DNA of 64,000 nucleotides from Aedoeadaptatus nemausensis (GTDB lineage Bacteria; Bacillota; Clostridia; Tissierellales; Peptoniphilaceae), in contig NZ_CAIJCS010000018.1 of NCBI RefSeq assembly GCF_903819165.1, forward strand, positions 1 through 64,000, read 5' to 3'. The translations under genes were made by a program, and so were the position numbers. Under the pieces are notes generated by a model that was not told where the DNA came from, ran no database searches, and was given only the letters and a program-made list of their open reading frames with translations. Every line of letters begins with the position of its first letter. Positions within the stretch are counted from its first letter, which is position 1. This document shows positions 18,050 to 27,771 of the stretch, piece after piece.

Positions 18050-18934
18050 ATGATCATGAATATAATCGAAACTATCGGAAACACTCCTCTCGTACAACTT
18101 AAAATGGGTGACGGACGCATTTACGCCAAGCTTGAAAAGAACAATCCGGCGGCGAGTATTAAAGACCGCATCGCCTACGCCATGGTAAAAGATGCCATCG
18201 ATCGCGGCGAATTGAAGCCCGGCATGAAGATCGTCGAGCCCACGAGCGGCAACACGGGTATCGCTCTTTCTTTGATCGGAAAGCAATTAGGCTATGATGT
18301 GACCATCGTCATGCCCGCTTCCATGAGCGACGAGCGCAAGGCGTTGATTCGTTCCTTCGGCGCAGAGCTTCTCTTGGTGGAAGAAGGGGGTATGCAGGCA
18401 GCGGTAGACAAGGCGAAGGAACTGGCCGCTACGGGAGAATATTACATGCCCGATCAATTCTCCAATCCCTCCAATCCTAAAATGCATGAAGAAACAACGG
18501 GCCCGGAAATTTTAAAAGCCTTGGATTCCGTGGACGTATTTGTAGCGGGTATCGGCACCGGCGGCACGGTCACCGGCGTGGGACGGGCGCTGAAGGCGAA
18601 GAATAAAGATACTTTCGTCGTAGGCATCGAGCCGGCGGAAAGCCCTCTTCTGACGGAAGGTAAGGCGGGTGGCCACAAAATTCAAGGGATCGGCGCCAAC
18701 TTTATTCCCGGAAACTACGATCCCGAAGTGGTCGATGAGGTCATGACCGTCACGGGCGAAGAGGCTCTCGACATGGCACGCCGTTTAAGCGCGGAAGAAG
18801 GTTTGAGCGTGGGCATTTCCGCAGGGAGCAATGTGGCGGCCGCCCTTAAACTCGCCGAGCGCTATGAAGGCAACATCGTCACCGTTTTACCCGATGCGGC
18901 GGAACGTTATATGTCCACCGATCTTTTTAAATAG
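18050..18934 (+). CDS. cysK: Cysteine synthase (O-acetylserine sulfhydrylase A)
   Basis: A 294-residue PLP enzyme that makes cysteine from O-acetylserine and sulfide. IGNTPLVQL, the PLP lysine in [14 protein letters not shown], the TSGNTG substrate loop and the phosphate-binding GTGGTVTG are all in place. I chose ATG 18050 because it is preceded by AGAAAGG at good spacing and gives the usual CysK N-terminus; an in-frame ATG at 18014, with its own AAGGA, would add 12 residues. It is followed two bases later by cysE, so the two last steps of cysteine synthesis are co-expressed. Confidence 0.93.
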   Translation: MIMNIIETIGNTPLVQLKMGDGRIYAKLEKNNPAASIKDRIAYAMVKDAIDRGELKPGMKIVEPTSGNTGIALSLIGKQLGYDVTIVMPASMSDERKALIRSFGAELLLVEEGGMQAAVDKAKELAATGEYYMPDQFSNPSNPKMHEETTGPEILKALDSVDVFVAGIGTGGTVTGVGRALKAKNKDTFVVGIEPAESPLLTEGKAGGHKIQGIGANFIPGNYDPEVVDEVMTVTGEEALDMARRLSAEEGLSVGISAGSNVAAALKLAERYEGNIVTVLPDAAERYMSTDLFK

Positions 18935-18936
18935 AC

Positions 18937-19455
18937 ATGCTGTTTAGAAGGCGGAGAAAAATCGCGGAGGTCATCTTACAGAAAGACCCCGCGTGTCGAA
19001 ACCTCTTCGAGGCTATGTTTCTTTACCCGGTGGTGCCCGCTCTTTTAAGCCACGAGCGGGCCCATCGCCTCTACTTAAAAGGCCACACCACCTTGGCCCG
19101 CTGGCTTTCCCATAGAAGCCGCAAAAAAACCGGCATCGAGATTCATCCGGGGGCTCAAATCGGCGAGAGGCTCTTTATCGACCACGGCATGGGTGTGGTG
19201 ATCGGCGAGACGGCGGTCATCGGCGACGATGTCACCATTTATCACGGTGTCACCTTAGGCGGCCGGGGAAAGAGCAAGACCAAGCGCCACCCTACCATCG
19301 GCGATCGAGCGCTCCTCGGGGCGGGATCCACCATACTCGGTCCCATTGTCGTCGGCGACGATGCGAAAGTAGGTGCCGGCGCCGTAGTCTTAGATCCCGT
19401 GCCGGCTCACGCTACGGTGGTGGGGATCCCCGGCGAGGTGGCCCGTCAGCGCTAA
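18937..19455 (+). CDS. cysE: Serine O-acetyltransferase
   Basis: A 172-residue acetyltransferase with a short N-terminal helical region and a left-handed beta-helix of hexapeptide repeats ([39 protein letters not shown]). It supplies O-acetylserine to CysK. The short form lacks the long N-terminal extension of E. coli CysE, which is common in Gram-positive bacteria. The ATG at 18937 has no good ribosome binding site, so translation is probably coupled to cysK two bases upstream. Confidence 0.93.
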   Translation: MLFRRRRKIAEVILQKDPACRNLFEAMFLYPVVPALLSHERAHRLYLKGHTTLARWLSHRSRKKTGIEIHPGAQIGERLFIDHGMGVVIGETAVIGDDVTIYHGVTLGGRGKSKTKRHPTIGDRALLGAGSTILGPIVVGDDAKVGAGAVVLDPVPAHATVVGIPGEVARQR

Positions 19456-19490
19456 AAAACCATCCTGTGTTTGATACGATGGTTTTCTTT
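19456..19490 (+). terminator. Terminator of cysK-cysE
   Basis: AAAACCATC pairs with GATGGTTTT over a 13-base loop, followed by CTTT. Confidence 0.7.
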
Positions 19491-19501
19491 ACGATTTTCG
19501 G

Positions 19502-19530
19502 TTGCTATCGATTTGTTTTTCACATACAAT
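19502..19530 (+). promoter_or_regulatory. Promoter of the cstA-like gene
   Basis: TTGCTA and TACAAT are separated by 17 bases, followed by AGGAGG before the ATG at 19570. Confidence 0.55.
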
Positions 19531-19569
19531 AGATCGAGTAGTCATAAATAACAGTAATTAGGAGGAACT

Positions 19570-21018
19570 ATGTCATTATTTTTAATCGGCCTGGTCATCC
19601 TCGCAGTCGGCGGTTTTTTCTACGGACGCTTCGTGGAAAAAATCTTCGGTCCCGACGACCGAAAAACGCCTGCCACGCGTATGGCGGACGGCGTCGACTA
19701 TGTGGAAATGTCTAAAGGCAGAAATTCGTTAATTGAACTTTTAAACATTGCGGGAACGGGCCCCATTTTAGGCCCGATCCAAGGGATTCTCTTCGGACCG
19801 GTGGCCTTTTTAACCATCCCCATCGTCTGCGTTATCGCAGGGGCGGTACACGACTATTTCATCGGCATGATTTCCATTCGAAACAATGGTTATCAAGTAC
19901 CCCGCCTCATCGATCGCTACATGGGTAAAAAAGTAAACCGCGTCTACATTGTGGTTATCTGCATCTTAATGCTCTTAACCGGCGTCGTCTTTATTTACAC
20001 CCCCGGAGATTTAATCGTGAACGACCTTCTCGGGATGGACGTCAACGGCAGTGCCATTTGGTTTGCCTATGCAGGTATTTTGGGGTACTACATTATTGCC
20101 ACTCTTTTCCCCATCGATAAAATCATCGGGAAAGTCTATCCGATCTTCGGCGCGATCTTAATTCTATCCGCCATCGGTATCTTCTTTGGTGTGATCACCA
20201 CAGGCGGTGCGGACATGCACACCCTTACGGAGGGTGCGCTCATCGCCAAACATCCCATGGGTCAGCGCTTTATTCCCATCTTCTTTATTACCGTCGCATG
20301 CGGTATTTTATCGGGCTTCCACGGTTCTCAGGCGACACTGATTTCCCGTACGACGAAATCCGAATTTGAAGGCCGGGGCATTTTCTACAACTCCATGCTC
20401 ATCGAAGGCTTTATCGCCATGGTATGGGCCGCCGGCGCCATGATCGTCTTTAACCGCGGCGTGGCATTGGATACCAATGCTACGTTGATGGTAGGTAATA
20501 TTTCCCGTGAATTTATGGGTAAGATCGGCGGACTCTTCGCCGTTGCCGGCGTTATCGTCCTTCCCATTACATCGGGCGACACGGCCTTCCGCTCTCTGCG
20601 CCTCATGGTAGCGGAACAAATCAACTTCGATCAGTCCACGGCGAAAAACCGCGTGATCCTATCCTTGATTCTCTTTATTCCCGCGGTTCTGATTTTGTTC
20701 TTCGCAAAATCCAATGCCGAGGGCTTCCAAGTTCTCTGGCGCTACTTCGGCTTCACCAATCAATTGGTCGCCGTCTTCGCCTTAGCCCTCATTACAGTTT
20801 ATTTGCGCATGCATAAAAAACCCTATATCATCACCCTTATTCCGGGCATGTTCTACGCCTTTATCGTCTCCAGCTACATTGCCAGTGCCGATATCGGGCT
20901 GCGCCTTCCCATGAACATTGCCTATGTGGTCGGCGTCGTCGTGGCGATTCTCTTCGCCGTCGGCGTATTAAAACTCGCCGATAAACGGGCGCCGGAAGTG
21001 ATGAAGACAGAACAATAA
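19570..21018 (+). CDS. cstA: CstA-type carbon starvation transporter
   Basis: A 482-residue polytopic membrane protein. The conserved CstA core is visible: NIAGTGPILGPIQGILFGP, GAVHDYFIGMISIRNNG and SGFHGSQATLISRT. CstA proteins import peptides and/or pyruvate during carbon limitation. This is the shorter clostridial form; the E. coli protein is about 700 residues. It has its own promoter and terminator. Substrate is not determined by sequence. Confidence 0.9.
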   Translation: MSLFLIGLVILAVGGFFYGRFVEKIFGPDDRKTPATRMADGVDYVEMSKGRNSLIELLNIAGTGPILGPIQGILFGPVAFLTIPIVCVIAGAVHDYFIGMISIRNNGYQVPRLIDRYMGKKVNRVYIVVICILMLLTGVVFIYTPGDLIVNDLLGMDVNGSAIWFAYAGILGYYIIATLFPIDKIIGKVYPIFGAILILSAIGIFFGVITTGGADMHTLTEGALIAKHPMGQRFIPIFFITVACGILSGFHGSQATLISRTTKSEFEGRGIFYNSMLIEGFIAMVWAAGAMIVFNRGVALDTNATLMVGNISREFMGKIGGLFAVAGVIVLPITSGDTAFRSLRLMVAEQINFDQSTAKNRVILSLILFIPAVLILFFAKSNAEGFQVLWRYFGFTNQLVAVFALALITVYLRMHKKPYIITLIPGMFYAFIVSSYIASADIGLRLPMNIAYVVGVVVAILFAVGVLKLADKRAPEVMKTEQ

Positions 21019-21020
21019 TG

Positions 21021-21046
21021 AAAACACCCGCAAGGGTGTTTTTTTA
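21021..21046 (+). terminator. Terminator of the cstA-like gene
   Basis: AAAACACCC-GCAA-GGGTGTTTTTTT follows the stop codon. Confidence 0.8.
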
Positions 21047-21085
21047 TTGCTCTTTTATATTGAAGTTTTTTACAAAACACTATAC

Positions 21086-21113
21086 TATAATCTTATACTG
21101 TAAACGTTTTACA
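21086..21113 (+). promoter_or_regulatory. -10 element with an overlapping cre-like inverted repeat
   Basis: TATAAT at 21086-21091 is followed at 21099-21113 by TGTAAA-CGT-TTTACA, a perfect inverted repeat located at the likely start of transcription. It resembles a catabolite (cre) site around the central CG but has one extra base, so CcpA binding is only a guess. Confidence 0.35.
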
Positions 21114-21163
21114 CAAATCCGTTACATAGTTTCGGTTTTATAAAAGATTTAAAGGAGGCCCTT

Positions 21164-22195
21164 ATGAACTGCTCCCATTGCGGTATGGAAAATGCAGCCG
21201 ATGCGAAATTTTGTAAATCCTGCGGAACGCCTTTGGCGCCGTCTGAAGAGGAAAAGACGCAGACCATGCCGGCGGTAGATGCCGTGGAGGCTGCCGATTC
21301 CATTGCGAGAGAAAACATTGCTCCCGAAGAAGAAGCCTTCGACGACGAGGGCCGGCCGAAAGAAAACAAAAAGAAGATTATCATCGGCGTGGTGGCTGTC
21401 TTGGCCGCCATCGCCTTGATCGCCCTCTGTGTCGTGGCCTTTAAATCCACCCAGCGCACCCGGATTCGCAAAGCCGCTGAAAGCGCCATGGAAGATGAAA
21501 ACTACGATAAGGCTTACGAAGAATATCGCAAGCTTTACGACATCACCCAGAAAGAAAGCGATAAAGAAGACGCCGCCGCAGCCAAGCAATTGGCAAAAGA
21601 CAAAGCCTCTTTAGAAGCGGCGGACGATGCCTTAAACGACCTCGCCCTCGCCGATGCTTTAGAGCGCTATGTGGCCGTTAAAAAGCACGACAATGAACTG
21701 AAGGAAAAGGCGGAAGATGGGATCAGCGCCGTGGTAACGGCGGCGGAAGGTAAGATACGCGCTTTAAACGGAGCCGATGAATTCGACAAAGCATCGGAAC
21801 TTTTATCCGGCCTACTCGCCGTGGCGCCGGAAAACGGGCGCCTCGTGGCCCTGAAAGAAGAGACGGGTCTCGGAAAGGATAAAAAAGAAGCGGAAGAGAC
21901 GGCTAAAAAAGTACAGGCCGCCAATGCCGAGGCCAGCGCCTCCAAGGCGAAGGCCAACGCCGCCAAATCGGAAAAACGCGCCTCCGAAGCGAGCCGCATC
22001 CTCTACACCACTCAGCGGGTAACGGCGGCTCACGCCAATGTGCGCTCGGGCCCGGGGAAAGGCTATCCCACACTCTATGTACTGGACCGAGGGGCGTCCG
22101 TCTACGTTATCGACACCCAGTCCGATTCCGTAAGGACCTGGTGTAATATCGGCGACGGTTGGATTTCCTACCGTACTCTTAATGGCGAATTTTGA
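21164..22195 (+). CDS. Zinc-ribbon membrane protein with coiled coil and C-terminal SH3 domain
   Basis: A 343-residue protein with four recognisable parts: an N-terminal zinc ribbon (MNCSHCGMENA...CKSCGTPL), one membrane helix (about 70-90, IIIGVVAVLAAIALIALCVV), a long alanine/lysine/glutamate-rich helical region (about 95-280), and a bacterial SH3 domain (AHANVRSGPGKGYPTLYVLD to the end). SH3b domains commonly bind peptidoglycan, so this probably tethers a cytoplasmic zinc ribbon to the outside wall. The cellular role is unknown. It has its own promoter and terminator. Confidence 0.85.
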   Translation: MNCSHCGMENAADAKFCKSCGTPLAPSEEEKTQTMPAVDAVEAADSIARENIAPEEEAFDDEGRPKENKKKIIIGVVAVLAAIALIALCVVAFKSTQRTRIRKAAESAMEDENYDKAYEEYRKLYDITQKESDKEDAAAAKQLAKDKASLEAADDALNDLALADALERYVAVKKHDNELKEKAEDGISAVVTAAEGKIRALNGADEFDKASELLSGLLAVAPENGRLVALKEETGLGKDKKEAEETAKKVQAANAEASASKAKANAAKSEKRASEASRILYTTQRVTAAHANVRSGPGKGYPTLYVLDRGASVYVIDTQSDSVRTWCNIGDGWISYRTLNGEF

Positions 22196-22198
22196 TAA

Positions 22199-22222
22199 AG
22201 GCACCCGAAGGGGTGCTTTTTT
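22199..22222 (+). terminator. Terminator of the zinc-ribbon gene
   Basis: GCACCC-GAAG-GGGTGC followed by TTTTTT. Confidence 0.8.
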
Positions 22223-22240
22223 AGTGAAAAGCAATAGTAG

Positions 22241-22258
22241 TCAGTTTATTTAAACTGA
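22241..22258. promoter_or_regulatory. Perfect 18-base palindrome upstream of the surface protein promoter
   Basis: TCAGTTTA-TT-TAAACTGA lies about 24 bases upstream of the -35 of the surface protein gene. It could be an activator or repressor site; no regulator is known. Confidence 0.35.
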
Positions 22259-22281
22259 AAAATACAAAGCAGACAGAAAGA

Positions 22282-22310
22282 TTTACAAGAAGGAGAAATT
22301 AATGTAAAAT
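22282..22310 (+). promoter_or_regulatory. Promoter of the giant surface protein gene
   Basis: TTTACA and TAAAAT are separated by exactly 17 bases, with TG directly before the -10. The 50-base leader that follows carries AAAGGTG ahead of the ATG. Confidence 0.5.
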
Positions 22311-22359
22311 GTACTTGTTTTATCTTATATAAATTAGAGTTGAAAGGTGTTGGACAAGA

Positions 22360-25300
22360 ATGAAAAACGATGTAGCAAAATATCTCTTGGTACCGGGGGC
22401 TTTGGGCTTAGCTCTCGCATGTCCTACGCAAGGGATTTTTGCGCAAGAAGCTCAAGATCTAAAAGGTCCGGTGTCTAATATAATGGTTTCTCAGCCTCAT
22501 GAAGAACCTAAATTAGAGGTTAGACTCTCATCCGAAAATCCGGCTCCCGAGCCTGTTCAAAAGGAAGACACCACGGCAGAGAATGATTCTGCAACTGGCG
22601 AAAAGATTACATTAACGGTGGGGGAAGACCATGTACCGGCGGATGGTAGTGCACTTACCTTTGATGAACTCATGGGAGATAAAGATAAGGGCGAGAAAAC
22701 GCCCAACACTACCGGTTCAATAGAGAATAAAAAATCTGAAGAGCAAGATGATAAGGAGATGGAAGAAGAGGATAAATTAAAAAATGATCGATATCCTCAT
22801 TCCATCGATCACAAATATGAAGATTCTAACTATAATAAAAACTTTCAAGATCATTCCATAGAAGCGGAAAATGATGGTACTTATAAGTTCAAAAAAGGTG
22901 AAGAACTCACAGAAGAAGAAATTAAAAAAGAATTTGAAAAATATAGAAAAAATGCCTCTTCTTTTGTAAAAGTTCAAGAATGGCTACCAAAGCTTAAAAA
23001 GATGGATCTCCTGGGCTTAGCAGAGAATGAAACGTCTCAATTTTATAAAGTGACTCTTAAAGATGGACGATCTATTTATTCAGCCAAGGGTTTTAAATCT
23101 TATATAGACAAATATGGAAATGCCTATGTACACGATCTGACTGATGATAAAGTCTATAAATTAGACGATGGATACCAATACTCTGCAAATGGATTTTATG
23201 CTCCGGAGGTTAAAAATATTTATGGAGCATCATCGGATGATATTAAAAACACATGGGATGATATAGATAATCCTCTATATCCTAAAATAGGATACAATTC
23301 CAAGGTATATAAAACAAATCAGAGTAATGGCGCCTACGTTAAAGCACTTGTAGATAAAAATGGCAAGACTTATTATGAGTTCTATGAAGGATTTCAAGAC
23401 CAATCCGCAGCCGAACAAGCCCAAAATGCAGATATAGAAAAAATTAAAGAAATCATGAAAGAGACCCCAAGTGAGTTGATGAACCAGTGGGGAAAAAACC
23501 ATGAGAAGGAAATCTTAGATAGAGCCTATAAAGCTGCTCTTGTTAACTCCTACCTTGTAGAGCATGAACCGACCATGTCCGAAGAGCTTCGAAAGGATAT
23601 TATAGATTACGTTTACCGTTTTGGATTAAATTTTGAATCCGATGAATCCATGGTCTCTAAATCTGAAGATAATGGCTATGTGAATGTATCGCCACTTGGC
23701 TATGCAACTAAAAATCCGGACGGCTCTTATAAGTACCGCTATCAGGTATCTTTTAACTCCGTCACATCCAACGACAAATATTCTTCCACAAAACTCGATG
23801 TCTATGCCCCGACAATGGCGAATAATATTAAATTTATTTTAAATGGAATTCAAGAATATATAGAAAACTCAAACGGAACTTACTCTTATAAAAATAAAGA
23901 CGTCAATGTTGAATTGGGTATTGTAAAGACTAATGATAATGCGATTAAAAAGTTATTGGAAACAGATAAAAAGAAAGTAGAATCTCAAAAAGAATCCGAA
24001 TGGAATAATGAAAACCACAAACATGAAGAAAACACTTTCTCTATCCCATACTACAATGATCTAGGAAATAGAACAAAATTGGACAATAAAGTGGTTGAGT
24101 TTGATCGCCAGGTCATTTTTAATGGTGATGAGGCTCTGATTGGTCCTGCCGAGGGTGAGGATGAGATACAATATGATTCTAACTATCAAGTAGTGAGACC
24201 TGAAACTCACTATAGACACTTTAGATTGGTTAACCCCCAACAAGGTGGCCCGGTGAGCTTTATCGTCGAATTTGATATTGATGCGGACCAAGTCGAAAAA
24301 TCACCAAATATCGGTCTAGGTGCAAGAATTTTAGGAAATCTCCATTTCAGTGATCCAACGGCCTTTCACTTTAATAGTAGGGGTGATCAATTTGATCACT
24401 CCTCGGGTAGACCGCAAGTGGATAACACCGGATTTAATGACGCCAACACCGATAATCAGAAGGTAAACCAACTGATTAATAAGACGATCTTAGACAAGAG
24501 GTCTGAACTATTGGCCACTATATACAATCATCCGGAACTTATAAAACCGGGCACCTTTGATATAAATGGTTTCTATGGCAATCTGGGCGGCGCACCAAGT
24601 GAATACACAGGAGATAAATACCGGATTGGTTTAAAAACAGGTAAAAACCTATACAATTATGGTGAATTTATTGAGTCTGGATTAGTAAAATCAATCCATC
24701 CTTTTAAATCGGAAGACGGAAAGCTCTTCAACAATACCATTAAAATGAAGATGAGAACTTATGGAGCCTCTTCTTTTGATATTGGTGTACAAATTGCCAA
24801 CGGCTATGGCCGATATGGCGATTACCGAGTTAATACTCGAATTAATGAAGATAGGTTTATTGAAAACCTGATGAAAGTTACAGATGTAAAGCTCGAGAAG
24901 TCAGATAATCTCGTCTCCAAAGATTTAGCCAGCGTATATAGAGAATATAATTATATTGATAATACGGAACGATTTATAAAAAAAGATCCAAATCCTTATA
25001 AACCGGGTGTAGACGATCCGGTTCCCGGAAAAGAGGACAACAAAAAAGTCGACATGCGTTATGAAAACCTCACTCGACCGGAGGTGGATTTCTGGGATCC
25101 AAAATCTGAACCGGGTAATGGCGCTAAAGACTTATTGTCGGATAATGTTCACTTTGGGCCTGCGGGAATGGGCCTATTCATTCAAGGTATAGCAAATGCG
25201 AATAGCCCACGTGGCGGGGTGGATGTAACGCCCATCCGTTGTGCTAAACAAAAAGATGGCACCTGGAAATATGAGTATCAAATCAGCCTTCGTGGCCTAC

Positions 25301-27753
25301 ATTCATCAGATCATGGCATGACCGCCGGGGACTATAATATCGTCATGCCAAACTTTGTAAAAAATGTAGAATTTAGTTTAATCGGAAATAATAACGACAA
25401 TTCAGGCTCTTACGCTTATCATAAAATTGGATATTTATTTGAAGAAGGCAAAGCATATGATTATGACGATTATAAGGATTTCTTAAGTGAATATGAGCAA
25501 GAAGTTTTTAAGAATATTTTCAAAAACTTAAAAGAGGCAGGCGTCTCCAGCAAACTCTCTAAAAGAGATATTGAACAAATACTGTTGAGCGTGGAACTCA
25601 ATATTATCTATCATAAAAATGAAAAATTAGGCATCCTTGACTGGAATCCAAATACCGGGAAATATATCAGCGGATTTGAGGAATTAAAGACACAATATGA
25701 GAAGGACTTGGCATTTTTAAGGAGTATCGGCCACGATAACTTCACCAGATTTGGCAAAAGTTTATTTGGTGCTGAATGGGAGCTTGAGCAAGCGTATGAG
25801 AATGCACGTAAAAACATCCAAAAACAAGTGGATGAGGGAAAAAAATTCTTAACTGAAGAAGAGAAAGCACAGTTTATCTCTCCGGAAGATGTGAAAAAAT
25901 TTAGAGAAAAATACGTCTATAGTGAATACAAAGGATATGACTTTAATAAGACATTTGGAGATTATGGAAAATATACTGATTCTAAGGGAATTAGGAATTT
26001 TGTAGACTGGAAATACAAAGACAAAGACAAAACAGATCCGGCTTATAAGAAAGAGTTAAAAGAGCAGTTGCTCAATGGATATACAAATTCAATAAAAATG
26101 AAGCTTTCACTAGATAGCTGGACCGGAAACGGCAATCTTTACCATGAAAGCAATATGGGAGACTATAAAGATGTCGCCGGCAATCCATTGAATTTGATTA
26201 CAAAACTTGGTTATAACTACGGAAAGCTTGGTATTGAAGACAAAGTCAATTTATCTAAAGTCGATATCTATAACTTCAATTCCAGAGGTAGTAGCGGGGT
26301 CGTGGGCCTACGTGTGACCTTTGATGTAGACGAAGATCAAGTTGTGAAAACCCCCTATATCCCTGTCGATGTTCGGAATGCCTGGAAAGCTCCCAGAGAA
26401 GATGGTGGACCGGCAGTATTTTGGAATGAATTCTCTGAAGATATTTTGCATCACAATAATATGGCCGACCGCATCGTCCATAAAGAAACGGGCAAAGAAA
26501 TCTCTCAAGCTGAATATAAGGCACTATCAGATGGAGAAAAAGCAAATTACTATGAAACCAATTATTATTATGTAGAGCACCCTGAATATATTACGCGAGA
26601 GATGTTTGACATTCATGGGCTCCATACCGAACCGAGTGTGGATGTAACCACCTACACAGGTAAGTGGCAAAATATCGGGGAGGATATTTCTCCTTGGGAA
26701 GATAATTTGCGCAAAAAAACCTTTGATTATGCTGAAGCCTATAAACTTAGAGAAAATCACTCGGTAACCTATAGCTTAGCTATGAACGAAGACTTCCGTG
26801 ACATTGCCGTTGTAGGACCATGTGCCACTAGAGAGAAAAAAGAAATTATTATTAAGAAAGAATGGCTCAACTTTGATAAAAATAAGGAAGTCCCAGAAGA
26901 AATCACCGTGGTTCTCTCCAATGGAAAGGATGAGCAAAGGGTTAAGCTGAATAAGAAAAACGGCTATAAGCTAGTCTTAGATGTAGATGACCCTCTCTAT
27001 GACTATAGGGTAAAAGAACTTGAAGTTCCCGGTTATAAAAACAAAAAGACTGATGTCAACTACCGCTTTGTTTTTAAAGATCGTAAGGCAGGAAACATCG
27101 CCGATGTTATCTATCAATTTAAAGATAAGAGCCTTGATAGAGCGAAGATACCTAGTTTTGAAGACTTGGTGAAAGCCAGCAAGGAAATAGCAAAAGAGGA
27201 CGGAGAAAAGATTCGTGTAGGCGAAAGTTATGTTGAAGAAAATGCGGTACTAGGCAAGACCATAGGAGATCTTATTAAGAATGGCTACAAGCTTGGCCTT
27301 CCATTAAAAGCAGATGAAAATAATGTAGTTGTCATAGAAAATGGCTATATCCGTGTACCTCGAAACTTAGCATTGACGACCATCATGGATGTCGAGCTCA
27401 CCAATGAAAGCATACCGGAAACACCACCGGAAGAGCCTGAAACTCCTCCGGAAACGCCGCCGGAAGAGCCCGAGACTCCTCCGGAAACACCGCCGGAAGA
27501 ACCTGAAACACCTCCGGAAACGCCACCGGAAGAACCGGAGACACCGCCGGAAACGCCACCTGAGGAACCGGAAACTCCGCCGGAAGAGCCCGAGACTCCG
27601 CCGGAAACCCCACCGGTCACGCCTCCGGAAGTGCCTAAAACTCCGCCGAAAGCGCCGCAGACGGGTGTCGAAGGCATCGGAAGTATGATGGCACTCATGG
27701 CAAGTTCCGTGGCAGGTTTGTTTGTATCAAGGAAAAAACGAAAAAATCAATAA
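22360..27753 (+). CDS. Giant sortase-anchored surface protein with internal duplication
   Basis: A 1797-residue secreted protein. Residues 1-29 form a signal peptide (hydrophobic YLLVPGALGLALA, cleavage near IFAQEA). After an acidic, low-complexity region, two related blocks of several hundred residues follow, near 440-830 and 940-1480: SYKYRYQVSFNSV against TWKYEYQISLRGL, FIVEFDIDADQVEKSP against LRVTFDVDEDQVVKTP, and GTFDINGFYG against EMFDIHGLHT. Near 1490-1580 lies a Cna B-type-like domain (IIIKKEWLNFDKNKEVPEEI). A PE/TP-rich repeat (about 1685-1760) spans the wall, ending in the sorting motif APQTG (about 1765-1769), a hydrophobic helix and RKKRKNQ. APQTG departs from LPxTG at the first residue. 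The gene is visibly AT-rich. An adhesin role is inference. Confidence 0.85.
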   Translation: MKNDVAKYLLVPGALGLALACPTQGIFAQEAQDLKGPVSNIMVSQPHEEPKLEVRLSSENPAPEPVQKEDTTAENDSATGEKITLTVGEDHVPADGSALTFDELMGDKDKGEKTPNTTGSIENKKSEEQDDKEMEEEDKLKNDRYPHSIDHKYEDSNYNKNFQDHSIEAENDGTYKFKKGEELTEEEIKKEFEKYRKNASSFVKVQEWLPKLKKMDLLGLAENETSQFYKVTLKDGRSIYSAKGFKSYIDKYGNAYVHDLTDDKVYKLDDGYQYSANGFYAPEVKNIYGASSDDIKNTWDDIDNPLYPKIGYNSKVYKTNQSNGAYVKALVDKNGKTYYEFYEGFQDQSAAEQAQNADIEKIKEIMKETPSELMNQWGKNHEKEILDRAYKAALVNSYLVEHEPTMSEELRKDIIDYVYRFGLNFESDESMVSKSEDNGYVNVSPLGYATKNPDGSYKYRYQVSFNSVTSNDKYSSTKLDVYAPTMANNIKFILNGIQEYIENSNGTYSYKNKDVNVELGIVKTNDNAIKKLLETDKKKVESQKESEWNNENHKHEENTFSIPYYNDLGNRTKLDNKVVEFDRQVIFNGDEALIGPAEGEDEIQYDSNYQVVRPETHYRHFRLVNPQQGGPVSFIVEFDIDADQVEKSPNIGLGARILGNLHFSDPTAFHFNSRGDQFDHSSGRPQVDNTGFNDANTDNQKVNQLINKTILDKRSELLATIYNHPELIKPGTFDINGFYGNLGGAPSEYTGDKYRIGLKTGKNLYNYGEFIESGLVKSIHPFKSEDGKLFNNTIKMKMRTYGASSFDIGVQIANGYGRYGDYRVNTRINEDRFIENLMKVTDVKLEKSDNLVSKDLASVYREYNYIDNTERFIKKDPNPYKPGVDDPVPGKEDNKKVDMRYENLTRPEVDFWDPKSEPGNGAKDLLSDNVHFGPAGMGLFIQGIANANSPRGGVDVTPIRCAKQKDGTWKYEYQISLRGLHSSDHGMTAGDYNIVMPNFVKNVEFSLIGNNNDNSGSYAYHKIGYLFEEGKAYDYDDYKDFLSEYEQEVFKNIFKNLKEAGVSSKLSKRDIEQILLSVELNIIYHKNEKLGILDWNPNTGKYISGFEELKTQYEKDLAFLRSIGHDNFTRFGKSLFGAEWELEQAYENARKNIQKQVDEGKKFLTEEEKAQFISPEDVKKFREKYVYSEYKGYDFNKTFGDYGKYTDSKGIRNFVDWKYKDKDKTDPAYKKELKEQLLNGYTNSIKMKLSLDSWTGNGNLYHESNMGDYKDVAGNPLNLITKLGYNYGKLGIEDKVNLSKVDIYNFNSRGSSGVVGLRVTFDVDEDQVVKTPYIPVDVRNAWKAPREDGGPAVFWNEFSEDILHHNNMADRIVHKETGKEISQAEYKALSDGEKANYYETNYYYVEHPEYITREMFDIHGLHTEPSVDVTTYTGKWQNIGEDISPWEDNLRKKTFDYAEAYKLRENHSVTYSLAMNEDFRDIAVVGPCATREKKEIIIKKEWLNFDKNKEVPEEITVVLSNGKDEQRVKLNKKNGYKLVLDVDDPLYDYRVKELEVPGYKNKKTDVNYRFVFKDRKAGNIADVIYQFKDKSLDRAKIPSFEDLVKASKEIAKEDGEKIRVGESYVEENAVLGKTIGDLIKNGYKLGLPLKADENNVVVIENGYIRVPRNLALTTIMDVELTNESIPETPPEEPETPPETPPEEPETPPETPPEEPETPPETPPEEPETPPETPPEEPETPPEEPETPPETPPVTPPEVPKTPPKAPQTGVEGIGSMMALMASSVAGLFVSRKKRKNQ
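27412..27655 (+). repeat. Proline-rich tandem repeat within the surface protein gene
   Basis: An imperfect unit encoding roughly PETPPEEPETPP recurs about six times. Third codon positions vary between copies, so the repeat is old enough to have drifted or is kept by protein-level selection. Such regions span the peptidoglycan in anchored proteins and change length by slippage. Confidence 0.9.
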
Positions 27754-27771
27754 AATATTATAATGAAAATA

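Noticed and set aside
22290-22306. GGAG followed by ATG-TAA upstream of the surface protein gene (a minimal start-stop frame)
   Set aside because: It overlaps the -10 element of the likely promoter, so it would not be transcribed in the main mRNA.
27345-27698. A minus-strand frame rich in GGVSGSS repeats
   Set aside because: It is the antisense reading of the proline-rich repeat of the surface protein, without a start signal.
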